A stretch of 64,000 bases of DNA from Strigamia acuminata (lineage: Eukaryota; Arthropoda; Chilopoda; Geophilomorpha; Linotaeniidae). The DNA lies in NCBI GenBank assembly GCA_949358305.1, contig OX442316.1, positions 3,286,001-3,350,000 of the forward strand. Direction: 5' to 3'. Shown here one piece after another: positions 19,811 to 29,707 of this stretch (position 1 is its first letter; each line of letters starts with the position of its first letter). The notes under the pieces were generated by a model. The model worked only from the letters and a program-made list of their open reading frames with translations, searched no databases and was not told where the DNA came from. Position numbers and translations under genes: made by a program.

Positions 19811-21799
19811 ATGGCGAATAAGGAAGAAACTCCCGAGAAAAAGAGAGGGATGTTTGCAGACCTCATTGATCGTTGGGATCCTGTGCGTTTACGCGAGGAG
19901 AGACAGCGACGTGAGGAAGCAGAGCGAATGCGCGGTCTAAGACCGGGCGCTCTTCGTGGAATGCTAGAGGAAATACCAACAGATTCCACTGACCAGCCTA
20001 GCTCTATGGAAAGAGATATAAACCCCACATTGGAGGGGCCGATAAGCGTGCATACTGTGACTCCGGCCAGCGTCATAGCTGAGTTAGCAGAACCAGCGCG
20101 TTTGCAAAACATTGCTTCGGCTCCAACAAGAAATGAATCAGAAGCGCCACTAGAGGTGCCTGGTTTGGGGGCTTATCTCCATGATATGGAGGTGGCAATT
20201 TCCGCGAGACTGGACCGGGCCATAAATGCACAATTGCATGGTTGGGCCGAGGATACGGTCGAGCGTGTAAGGAAAGTGGTGGAGGACTGTGCTGCTCGAC
20301 AATCGCCGTTGACGGCTGGAATTCCATTAATTCCGCCGCCACAGGAACCTCATATCCTCCTGGGCGTGTCGGGGCGGACGGTTCCCCAAATTATACCTCG
20401 CTCCACTGGAGACGCGTCTATAATCCTAACGCCAAGTGAGATAATATTGGGTGGGGCCCGTGCAGCACCCAGTGTGCAGGGGAGAATCCATGTGCAGTCT
20501 CGTGAAGTGGATCCAGCCGTTATCCAAATTAATAGCGAAATAATGCGATCAATAATTCGCAGTAAGGCATCGGTAGTGGGTGCACCGCCATCCATACCGT
20601 TGAGCCAGCTGGAAAGAGAGAGAAATTCTCAAAGTGGGCAGCGGCCAAGGCCTAATGTTCCGCTTCAAACTGGTGCTGTTTCACAAATACCTGTATTTCA
20701 ACAGACAGGGCAATTACCGCAACAGCAATGGCGGCAGCAACCACAACAGTTTGCTCGAACTTCCGGTATGAGGATGGGGAAGTTACCGGAGTTCGATGTT
20801 GGCAAGGGCGCCTATAACGCAGTGGATTTGTTTCTCACTCAACTGCGAGCCCATTTCTTTACTTCGGGAATGGCGGAGTCGGTGTATCTTGAGTATTATG
20901 TGCCTCAAGCTTTAAAAGGCGAGGCTCTGGACTGGTACATTGATTTGCTTCCGAAGCCTGAGTTTTGGGATGAGTTCGCGCATTTGTTTAAAGACGCGTT
21001 CTCTCTTACCGTCGCTGAAGCTACTGTCAATTTGGCGGAGAAGCGACAGGCGATGGGGGAGCCAACTGCGAAATTCTTGCGCGAGACGAACCGCTTCCTA
21101 CAGAAAACAGGGATAGTAGGGGACAGCCAGAAATGGGATATAGCCCAGAGACGACTGCAACCTGACGTTGCGGAAGTCATGCGTCAAATGGGCGTGCTAA
21201 CCTTGTCGCAAGCCATTGTTAGGGGACAGCAAGCAGATAGCGAGCTGCAACTACGATCTCTCCATAAAAGAGATTTCGACCTGCACGGGGTTAAGCGAGG
21301 CCAAATGCCGGTTCCCCAGCATGCAGCTCAGACTAAGCAAGAAGCCGCCGTGAAGAAACCGGTTGAGATGGTTAAGAACTCGACTCGACATTTTTTCACG
21401 CGCAATAAGGTTGCGGCCGTGATGGAAGTCTTGGGTGAATTAGAGGAAGGTGGCATGTTTGATGATGACAATCAAAGCGTAATGGCGCAGACAGTCCGTA
21501 GTATTATGGCTGCAAAATCTGCGCCTCCTGTTGAGATTAAGCCACCGGTAGAGACTGGAGAACCTCATGTCTGCAGTCAAAACTACTCTTTTGCTCTGGA
21601 CTCCGGCCCGCCGAAAGACATTAAATTGCCACCCGGAGCGGAGTGGGCTAAAAACAGGCGTGAACGCTGGTATATGCGCGACATTAAATTGAACGCTCCA
21701 TTATGCCCGCACTGTTATAAACCCTGGGTCGTTCCGGGAAACGACAGAGGGCCCCCACTGAAGTCCGACGCCAAAGTGGTGGACCCAAAGAAGAAGTAG
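19811..21799 (+). CDS. gag: Gypsy gag polyprotein
   Basis: 662 residues from the first ATG of the frame (19,811, ACATGG context). The N-terminal third is charged and probably coiled (RLREERQRREEAERMR). The capsid region lies around residues 330-440 (AVDLFLTQLRAHFFTSG, ALKGEALDWYIDLLPKPEFW, FLRETNRFLQ). Unlike most Ty3 gags it has no CCHC zinc knuckle; near the end there is only a CPHC motif (LCPHCYKPW) preceded by lysine-rich sequence. It ends at TAG 21,797-21,799, overlapping the pol frame. Expected role: particle formation and RNA packaging in the cytoplasm. Codon use is much more GC-balanced than the host flank. Confidence 0.9.
   Translation: MANKEETPEKKRGMFADLIDRWDPVRLREERQRREEAERMRGLRPGALRGMLEEIPTDSTDQPSSMERDINPTLEGPISVHTVTPASVIAELAEPARLQNIASAPTRNESEAPLEVPGLGAYLHDMEVAISARLDRAINAQLHGWAEDTVERVRKVVEDCAARQSPLTAGIPLIPPPQEPHILLGVSGRTVPQIIPRSTGDASIILTPSEIILGGARAAPSVQGRIHVQSREVDPAVIQINSEIMRSIIRSKASVVGAPPSIPLSQLERERNSQSGQRPRPNVPLQTGAVSQIPVFQQTGQLPQQQWRQQPQQFARTSGMRMGKLPEFDVGKGAYNAVDLFLTQLRAHFFTSGMAESVYLEYYVPQALKGEALDWYIDLLPKPEFWDEFAHLFKDAFSLTVAEATVNLAEKRQAMGEPTAKFLRETNRFLQKTGIVGDSQKWDIAQRRLQPDVAEVMRQMGVLTLSQAIVRGQQADSELQLRSLHKRDFDLHGVKRGQMPVPQHAAQTKQEAAVKKPVEMVKNSTRHFFTRNKVAAVMEVLGELEEGGMFDDDNQSVMAQTVRSIMAAKSAPPVEIKPPVETGEPHVCSQNYSFALDSGPPKDIKLPPGAEWAKNRRERWYMRDIKLNAPLCPHCYKPWVVPGNDRGPPLKSDAKVVDPKKK
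21736..21786 (+). promoter_or_regulatory. -1 ribosomal frameshift signal between gag and pol
   Basis: The heptamer GGGAAAC (21,736-21,742) is in the correct phase (G GGA AAC in gag). A 6-nt spacer follows. Then 21,749-21,759 can pair with 21,775-21,786 (GGG, CC, CC and ACT against AGT, GG, GG and CCC, with one mismatch and one bulged A) around a 15-nt loop. The -1 frame stays open from the heptamer into pol. This matches the classic slippery-site layout. Confidence 0.8.
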
Positions 21800-21816
21800 G
21801 TTTAACACCTAAAGCT

Positions 21817-24800
21817 GTGTCGGAACCACCGGAAGTGAAGCGCGTGTTGCCACCAAAATCTGTGTTGACCGCGCCTAATACTGACCCAATACTTCCGAAG
21901 TTGACTTCATTCGTGATGATTTCTCCTAAAGAGAAAGATGTGTCCGAGGAGCCAAAAATTGAAATCGGGATTGGAGAAAGAGTACGACGTGATTCCCAAT
22001 ATGTGAAGATCGTCTGGAATGACATCCAATTTATTGCGCAATTTGACTCTGGTGCTCAGACCTGCATCATGGCGCAAGATCTGTATGAGAAGCTGCATGA
22101 GAAGATGGGGGTGGAAATGGTTGTGCTGCACGAGACCATTCGCGTTGCCAATAATCAATTAGTTGAGGTTTTAGGTAGCGTAGAAATAACCGTGCGTGCA
22201 CCTCAAACTCTGATCTCTTTTGTGTGCTTGGTGATAGAGGACTCATCAGCGGACTTGCTGCTCGGACGAGATTTCTGTCGAGCGGTTGGGTTATGTACAG
22301 ACCATGGACTTAATTGCTGGTTCATAAGAGGTTCGGAGGAACGGCGTAGTTTCATGACTATGAGACAGGCGCTGGCCTCCGACCCAGTACTTTTGTTGCC
22401 ACTAATCCCCGCCGCCCCTAAGATGGCAGTTCCTGCCCCGATTAGTGATGTAAATTGTGTTTTGTTGAATCATCGCACATTGCCCGCCGAAACTTTTGAG
22501 TTACCGCATGACGATGCGCCATTCAGAGTTAAGGTGGTGGTTTCGCGTAAGACCGCGGAAAATAGGAGTTGGACATTTCTTTGGTCACCTCCGCGACGCA
22601 AAAAGTCGCGCAGAACTAAATTCCGCGATACGACACGTGTCTACCGGAGGCCCATGTGTTTTAGCCAGCTCCGACGTTCTAAACGGGTGCGCAGGGCTCG
22701 GAAGAGATTGTCGCAGTCTGCGGAGTCGTCAGTTCCGTCAGTTCCTCCCGATTCAGTTATTTCGGATGTGGAAGGGAAAGTTGGTTCCACTGGTGGACAG
22801 TTTTCTCCTACGACCAATTTTGTTGAATATCTGCCTTGTCCCGATCCGACAAAGTTGGACTGGATTTATGGGCAGTTATCAAATCAACTATCACCAAAAC
22901 GCATCACTCATTTGATTGACGCGTTAAAACCCGTTTCGAACATCTTCAGAGAAGAAGTGGGGTTGTGCAATAACACTCTTTTTGAGGTTGATCTTAAACC
23001 TGACTTTAGGCCAATACACGTGCCTGTTAGGCCGGTAAACCCTGCTAAAAAAGCTATCATTGATCAATACATCGATCAAAAGCTGGCGCAGGGAATTATT
23101 CGTCGCTCGAAGAGTGATTGTGCCGTGGCCCCTGTCGTCGTCCCCAAGAAGGATGGCAGATGGAGGTGCGCCATGGACTTTCGCCCTATTAACGCGCAGA
23201 CGATGCCCGACGTGTATCCCCTCCCAGATATTGATAACATCTTTTCATATTTGGGCGGGGCTAAGTGGTTTTCCATAATAGATGGACGTGAAGCGTTTCA
23301 TCAGATCGGCGTTAGGCCGGGAGATGAACGTTTTCTCGCTTTTATCACGCATCGCGGACTCTACGAGTATGTCCGCATGCCTTTTGGACCAATAAATGGC
23401 CCCGCAACACTGCAACGCGCTATGAATCTTACGCTTGCGGAATTTCTGTACAAATGCGTCTTTGTTTACATCGACGACATTATTGTCTTTAGTAAAACAT
23501 TTGAAGAACATGTAGAACATCTGAAGCAAGTTTTGACACTTCTTGACGCGGCAGGATTCACGATGAATGCCGGCAAGACAGAGTTGTGTAAGCGTAGCCT
23601 TGAAGTATTGGGTCATATTGTTGAAGAAGGAAAGATTCGTCCTAATCCGAAAAAGACCAGCGCGATCCAATTATTTCCCGCGCCAACTAATGTAAAAGAG
23701 TTGCAGCGCTTTAAGGGCATGATTGGGTACTATTCTTCGTTTTTTCCGGGGTACTCGAAGACTTGTGAGGTTTTCAGGCCCTTGATGAAGAAGAACGCGC
23801 CATGGAATTGGACGGATGGCTGTCAAGCAGCGTTCGAGTATCTGCGGAACCAAGTTGCAACATCAACTTTGCAGCGGAGGTTTCCTGATTGGTCGAAGCC
23901 GTATATTCTGCAGACAGACGCGAGCTACTCAGGCTTGGGTGCTGCGCTGATGCAGTTGGATAATAATGGCATTCGTGTGCCAATTGCATTTGCTTCGCGC
24001 GCTTTAAATAGTGCGGAAAAGAATTATAACGTTACGGAGATCGAGTGTCTAGCTGCTGTTTGGGCGGTTAAGCGTTTCCGCAATTACTTGGAACTTATGG
24101 ATTTTTACCTTGAGAGCGATCACAAGTGTTTAAAATGGCTTTTTGCTCAGCGCGAACCAAAGGGCAGATTGGCTCGATGGATTTTGTCAATGTCAGACTT
24201 TCGGTTTACGTTTCTGCATTGCAGTGGCACTAGCAATCGTGTCGCTGATGCGTTGAGCAGAGCTCCTGTAGATCCGGCCATTGAAATTGGCGATGATGAT
24301 TGTCCGCTCGTAGATGAGGCGACATATTGTGCGTTCTTTGACGATTTCGCGAGTTGGCCGACCATTGAAATGGTGGAGCTCGACGAGCATTTCGTGCCAA
24401 AACCATCTGGCTCAAAGATCGTTAATGCGGCTAAACTTCGTAAGAAATTGCGTATTCTTCAAAAGAGACGTGAATTTGAGGAGTTGGAACCGCTCGAGTT
24501 GTTTGGGGATGCTGACACCCGACCCCCCAAACCCCCCGGCCCCTTAAGGGGGGGTAGTGTGCCGGCCGACATGGAAAATGTCGTGTTCGATGCACACCAG
24601 CTCTCCGGTGTAACTACGCCTCCAGCTGCCTTGCCACCAAAAAGGTGTGTTGGGAGGCCGCGTAAGGTAATTGCGCCGCCGACTGACTTACCATTGAAGA
24701 GGCATGTTGGAAGGCCAAGGAAGGTCATTGTGGCTCCTACTGATCCTGTACCAAAAAGGAAAAGAGGGAGACCACCAAAACCCAAACGTAAAGTGGGAAG

Positions 24801-26565
24801 ACCTAAAAAGGTTGTATCACCTGCAAGAAGTGAGCATTCGTCTTCGCCAGCGTCACCAGTTTCGGATAGAGGAAAATCTGGTAGCGAGCGATTTTTGAGT
24901 GACCATAGTTCCGACGAATATCGGACTACGGTGCCACCTTTGTCGACGCAACCAAATACGCGTTCGAGGCAGACTCAACAACCTTTGGACGGCCAAGTCT
25001 CGCCATACGAATCCGAAGATCTGGATGAGGATCGACCGGCTGAACATCCGGCTTACGAGCTTTTGCCAACTCAGAAAAGAATGAGGGAAGTTCAGTTGGC
25101 TGATGCTTGGTCGAGAGGCATTATGTTGTATTTGGAATCACAACATTTGCCGCTTGGCGAAGACGAGGCTGAGAAAATCAAAAAGCAATCTGTTGATATG
25201 GCTCTGTATCATGGGCTCCTGTGCAGGTATCCGCCAGTATCAATTGGCCAGCGCGCTCAATCGCGTCGTATTTACTTGCCAGAGCCTTTGAGACGAATTT
25301 ATTTTCACTGCCTTCACTTCCCGCCAACTTCTGGCCACCTCGGAATTGAAAAGACTATGATGCGTTTGAAAACGCGTGTTTTTTGGCCAGGGATGAAGAA
25401 AGATGTGGCGGAGTGGATTAAGGTATGCGGGCCATGCCAGAGAGCGAAAGTTGAACGACGTTTGCCAATGGGGGAAATGGAAACGGCAAAACCACGCCGT
25501 CGTTTCAGAACCATTTACGTCGACTACTTCGGGAAAAAGTTGAAGTCTAGCCAGGGTAATTGCTACGCGTTCGTGATGGTTGACGCAGCTAGTAGATGGG
25601 TTGACGTTCGACTTACTGAAAATGCAGATGTGCCAACTACCATCAGGCAAATTGAGAAGTTTGTGCAACGATGGGCCTTCCCAAAGACTTTGATTAGTGA
25701 CAATGCGCCTACATTTCGTTCTGCGCGTTTTCAAGCGCACTGTGCGGGAATGGGCATTGTGAACAAGTACATATCTGTGTACCATCCGCAAGGGAATCTG
25801 GCGGAGCGCCTAAACCAGTCGCTGAAGACCTGCATTCTCGCGTACATCGATGAACACGTGAACTGGGACCGTCATATCGGCTACTTCATTTTGGCCATTA
25901 ACGCCAGCTATCAAACATCCTTGAAGTTTTCGCCGTATATGATGATCGTTGGACAGGAAGCGCGTTACCCAGGCGACCTCGACAGTGATACCGACGACGG
26001 AGATCCTCTTCCGCCGGATGAGGCGAAGTATTTACATCGTTACATGCTACGCGTCGGAGCCGAGGCACGAAAGAACCTGGAGATCGCAAACCTGCGACAC
26101 AAGCGATGGTACGACCGGAAGCGACGGCCCCACGACTTCAAACCTGGCGACTGGGTGACACTGAAAAGCAGAATCTTGTCGTCAGCGGACAAGCAGGTCT
26201 CGGCAGGGTTTCAGCAGCGGACGGAGGGTATTTATATAATACACCGGATCATCGGGCCAAACACCGTGCTGTTAATGAAGGAAGATGGCAGCGTAACGCA
26301 GCCATATCACATCGTCGACTTACGACATTGGTACAGCGAGCCTGATGACAGCGCGAAGACGCCAGCGGATGTTTTGGATCCTCCGGAAGTGCTGATCGCC
26401 GCTGGAAGTGAGCGCGTCCCCGGTTTCATCTCTAAAGCGGACATGGACGACATTCATCACCGAGTTGACAAATTTAGCGCGGAATCACGTGAAATTTGCA
26501 TGAACTTTTATGCCGAGAACAGAGTTCGGCTGAAGGATTGTGAACACGGAGAAAGTTCGTCATGA
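21817..26565 (+). CDS. pol: Gypsy pol polyprotein (protease, RT, RNase H, AT-hooks, integrase)
   Basis: The frame is open from the frameshift site at 21,736; the first codon listed (GTG) is only a marker, since no ATG start is needed. Counting from 21,817: protease FDSGAQ at residue ~76 with LLLGRDF; reverse transcriptase ~395-580 with VPKKDGRWR, FGPINGPATLQRAM and YIDD at 551-554; RNase H ~690-830 (QTDASYSGLG, ESDHK, VADALSR); four AT-hook GRP motifs at ~943-1000; integrase zinc finger ~1163-1207 (CGPC) and core D1236, D1295, E1330; then a GPY/F-like C-terminal region near KPGDWVTLK. The D-to-E spacing is 34 rather than the usual 35. The product copies and inserts the element. All catalytic residues are present. 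Confidence 0.93.
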   Translation: MSEPPEVKRVLPPKSVLTAPNTDPILPKLTSFVMISPKEKDVSEEPKIEIGIGERVRRDSQYVKIVWNDIQFIAQFDSGAQTCIMAQDLYEKLHEKMGVEMVVLHETIRVANNQLVEVLGSVEITVRAPQTLISFVCLVIEDSSADLLLGRDFCRAVGLCTDHGLNCWFIRGSEERRSFMTMRQALASDPVLLLPLIPAAPKMAVPAPISDVNCVLLNHRTLPAETFELPHDDAPFRVKVVVSRKTAENRSWTFLWSPPRRKKSRRTKFRDTTRVYRRPMCFSQLRRSKRVRRARKRLSQSAESSVPSVPPDSVISDVEGKVGSTGGQFSPTTNFVEYLPCPDPTKLDWIYGQLSNQLSPKRITHLIDALKPVSNIFREEVGLCNNTLFEVDLKPDFRPIHVPVRPVNPAKKAIIDQYIDQKLAQGIIRRSKSDCAVAPVVVPKKDGRWRCAMDFRPINAQTMPDVYPLPDIDNIFSYLGGAKWFSIIDGREAFHQIGVRPGDERFLAFITHRGLYEYVRMPFGPINGPATLQRAMNLTLAEFLYKCVFVYIDDIIVFSKTFEEHVEHLKQVLTLLDAAGFTMNAGKTELCKRSLEVLGHIVEEGKIRPNPKKTSAIQLFPAPTNVKELQRFKGMIGYYSSFFPGYSKTCEVFRPLMKKNAPWNWTDGCQAAFEYLRNQVATSTLQRRFPDWSKPYILQTDASYSGLGAALMQLDNNGIRVPIAFASRALNSAEKNYNVTEIECLAAVWAVKRFRNYLELMDFYLESDHKCLKWLFAQREPKGRLARWILSMSDFRFTFLHCSGTSNRVADALSRAPVDPAIEIGDDDCPLVDEATYCAFFDDFASWPTIEMVELDEHFVPKPSGSKIVNAAKLRKKLRILQKRREFEELEPLELFGDADTRPPKPPGPLRGGSVPADMENVVFDAHQLSGVTTPPAALPPKRCVGRPRKVIAPPTDLPLKRHVGRPRKVIVAPTDPVPKRKRGRPPKPKRKVGRPKKVVSPARSEHSSSPASPVSDRGKSGSERFLSDHSSDEYRTTVPPLSTQPNTRSRQTQQPLDGQVSPYESEDLDEDRPAEHPAYELLPTQKRMREVQLADAWSRGIMLYLESQHLPLGEDEAEKIKKQSVDMALYHGLLCRYPPVSIGQRAQSRRIYLPEPLRRIYFHCLHFPPTSGHLGIEKTMMRLKTRVFWPGMKKDVAEWIKVCGPCQRAKVERRLPMGEMETAKPRRRFRTIYVDYFGKKLKSSQGNCYAFVMVDAASRWVDVRLTENADVPTTIRQIEKFVQRWAFPKTLISDNAPTFRSARFQAHCAGMGIVNKYISVYHPQGNLAERLNQSLKTCILAYIDEHVNWDRHIGYFILAINASYQTSLKFSPYMMIVGQEARYPGDLDSDTDDGDPLPPDEAKYLHRYMLRVGAEARKNLEIANLRHKRWYDRKRRPHDFKPGDWVTLKSRILSSADKQVSAGFQQRTEGIYIIHRIIGPNTVLLMKEDGSVTQPYHIVDLRHWYSEPDDSAKTPADVLDPPEVLIAAGSERVPGFISKADMDDIHHRVDKFSAESREICMNFYAENRVRLKDCEHGESSS

Positions 26566-27921
26566 ACACCTTCTTTTTCTGCTTTTAAAGTGTTTTTCGT
26601 GTTTATTAATTTATTTCTTAGCATTGGTTGCATTTTTGGCTGACTTGTGTTTGTAGAATTTGTTTATATTGGAATGAGTATGTTGTTGTGTTTTTTCGTG
26701 TATTTTTACTAATCTCTAGTTTTTGGTTATTTATTACTAATTGTGGATTTTTCGTCGACATTTCGGAAGGAGATGCGGAGTTAAAACTCTTTTCTTTTCC
26801 GTTCGAGATGGAGACGCGACCTGTTGTCGATTTATTTTGATTTTTGTAAGCGTTTGGTGTTGGTTTTCATGTTCGTTGTTGGTTGCGCGTGTGTGGTCTA
26901 GTTTACGACAGATGGCGCCGGAGTGTCTGGTGTCAGCTGACCGATGACCTCACTTTTCAATCAGTGTCTGGCAGCCATATTGTATTCGCGACTTAACACA
27001 GTGCGCCTCGTGTCTTCGCGTCTCTGACATTTTCAACGCGAACCAAGCCACAACTGAGCGTGGAAGTCCGCCAAAGCGCGTTTAATACGTTTGTAACCTA
27101 AATTGTGAGTATTTTTGAAATTTTGAGTGAAGTTTGTGAATTTTGACCTACTCGAGCAACATGTGTTTTTTGATAAGTGCGGCGAGTTAGGGTTAGACTT
27201 GTCCCGTGCGCGAACCGACGTGTTTGAAGTTTCTTTTTGTTATTTTTCCGTCGGTGTAACGCGTTAATATTGTTTAGTAAGCTTCGCCGCTACTTGTTAA
27301 AGCATATTTAATTGTTGGGGAAATTTTGTATTTTTGATTAGTTTCACTTTGCGAAAAGCAAGATGGCGTCGCCATGCTCCTGGAATTTTCCTTGTAGTCA
27401 CGTGATGTCCGCCATCTTTGGCGAGTACCCGTATGCGCATGGATGGACTTAGCCAAATTTTCAGCTTGTTCATTTCAAAGTGATAAGTTCGCACGCGATG
27501 TTTATTTCTTATTCGCGTTTACTTTCTAATTTATTCCCATTGTTACGATGAATTTTGTACATTTGTGCGAAGATTTTGTATTGTTATTAGATTTTTTGAT
27601 TAATGTTTTTTCTGTTACTTTTAACTTTTGTTTTGGGTTATTGCGCATTGGTATTTCGCTCATTTTGATCGTAATCCCATTTCACGCGCTTTGTTTCTTA
27701 ATTTTCATAACTTCAGTGATTTTTAACTGTGAATACCTCTTTTGGTTAAGTTATGAATTGTTACGTGAACTTTATCGAGTAATTTTTTATAACCCACGCT
27801 ATTAGCCCATGTTTTTATTGTTGTATTTATTTGCTCTTGCTCGAGTGGTGTTTTTTGTTGTTTTTGTTCAATTTTTTGATTTTTCTTTTGTGACTGAATT
27901 TAGTAGTGATTTTCAACCGTC
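26566..27921 (+). other. Spacer between pol and third ORF
   Basis: 1.35 kb, T-rich, no conserved domain. It holds one ATG-started frame of 85 codons (27,548-27,805) that is strongly hydrophobic. The stretch near 26,910-27,060 is more GC-balanced (AGATGGCGCCGGAGTGTC) and could contain an internal promoter or leader, and a splice acceptor-like TTTAG precedes the third ORF at about 27,898. Both are inference. Confidence 0.4.
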
Positions 27922-29104
27922 ATGACTGGACGAGGCAACGGAGTACGACCGCCGTGGCGAGGAGGGAAAAACGGCAAGAACAAGACCGGTGTTGTGACGC
28001 GTCGGCAACGACAGGCGCGTGAACGTTATGTCTGCCCCTACCCAGTGCCGCGACTATTTGAAACTGGACCCATCTTGATGCCAAATTATCACCCGGATCA
28101 TCCGATGTGCCGGGCCTACCCGAATCGCGAACTTTGCCCGGTGTGTTCGGGCTGGGGCCATCTTCATCAAGGCCGAGATGAATGTTTCGTGTGCGAGGGC
28201 TTTGGGAACCTGCGCAGAGCCCAGTTTAAGATCTGGATGCGTCGCGTACAAGCCCTGTGTTTGGGTCGATCCGTGGCCGACGGCAGAGATATTTCTTTTT
28301 ATGTTCTTCCTGATCGTTTCCAGCCGTTGCTCGGGTCCGCATCAGATTGCAATAGATTCGCGATCCAACATGAGGCCTACTGGCGGAATACCATCCAAAT
28401 GGCCGCCGCCGAGAACATCCGACCGCATAATTGGCAATACCCGCCGATTGGATGCCTCATCATGGCGCCCGGGACCGTTACGCCTGAGCTTCCGTCCTTC
28501 TTTCGTCAATGGGCACCAATGGTCCGAGGACAGCCGCGAAACCCACCGCCGATTACTTCGCGTCTTCATTCCCAGGCTCGTCAGAGACGAGATAACCCGC
28601 AAGCTGCCGTGGTTGTCGGTGCAGCGCGAACGGCCGAGGAGCATCAACGCTTGAGACTAATTGCTGAGCGTAATGCTCATTTATTACGTGATATTTCTCG
28701 TTTGCAGGATGATTCCCTTATGCATGCTGCCCAGAGTTCGATGCTTGAGGAGATCGAGGGTGTCCGGGAGTCGTCGCGTTTTATGAGTGTCGCGTCGGGG
28801 GTGATGGTGCCCCGGTGTCGGCCAGTACCCACATTACAGCCCGTGCCGGAAGCGTCCTCATCACGAGTCGAGATTTCCGAAGTTTTACCGGAAATAGATG
28901 AAGTACCGCCGCCAATAGATGAAACGGTTTTGTCCACTGCGTTGTTGCCGGTCGGGCAATCCCAGTGTGAAATGGACGAGATGGCAACCCCTTTTGGCGT
29001 CGATCTTAAGCGCGATTGGACTGAGTCCGATATGGAGTGGCTGATCCGATGCCACGACGAAGCCACGCGTCGCCGTGCAGCCGCGTTCCCGGGAGGGATG
29101 ATTC
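27922..29104 (+). pseudogene. Gypsy third ORF, 5' half (DnaJ-like zinc motifs)
   Basis: Starts at ATG 27,922 with a basic, Arg/Gly-rich leader, then two CxxCxGxG motifs, CPVCSGWG and CFVCEGFG (residues ~73-100), the zinc-binding motif of DnaJ-type proteins. A Pro/Arg-rich and then acidic region follows. The frame runs into the copia LTR at 29,105 and stops at TAG two codons later. On the far side of the copia element, after one copy of the GATTC duplication, the same frame resumes at 35,594, so the intact ORF was about 610 codons. It is not env-like: no signal peptide, no membrane anchor. Function unknown; zinc-dependent RNA or protein binding is a guess. Confidence 0.8.
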
Positions 29105-29661
29105 TGTAGCTGTGTGGCGCAAAAATATCGCCGAAATAGGCGATAGGAAGCGTAAAACTGAGTCAAACGCACTTCTAAGTGCGGACAAATGCGCGTGATG
29201 CGCGTACGCGAGTTTGAGCGGACTTACGATCAAATTCGCGTGCACTACACTTATAGAAACGTGTAGTGCCGAACTAAATACAATAGTTAACCAAAAATAT
29301 AACATTTATTAAGAGAAAACTTACATAATGGGTCCAGAATCACTGGACAAACACAAGGAAACACACTACCCGTGTGAGCGGCCATTTGTAATGTGCCAGA
29401 GACATCTGGTGGCCGATATTATAAACAATAATAATGAAAAACATAAGAACAAGATAGAGGATGCATGAAACCTAATGTATTGAGTACATTTAACCCGGTA
29501 TCATGCATTCTCTTTACAAACAAGCATGAAAACACTAAATAAACACTGAATAACCCAGGAAAATGGAAACAATTACCGATAAATGATAAAATGAACATTT
29601 TAAAGCCATTTCACATCGAAAAACGATTTAATTAGGTGAAAAGCGGTTCCAAAGTCCAACA
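29105..29661 (-). repeat. 3' LTR of the copia element
   Basis: 557 bp. On the minus strand it begins TGTTGGACTTTGGAACCGC and ends GCTACA. The purine tract (GAAGGAGGGAAT on the minus strand, 29,662-29,673) lies just before it in element orientation. Confidence 0.93.
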
Positions 29662-29707
29662 ATTCCCTCCTTCGATGTAAAATGTCGGTGTTGAATAATC
29701 GAAAAAG

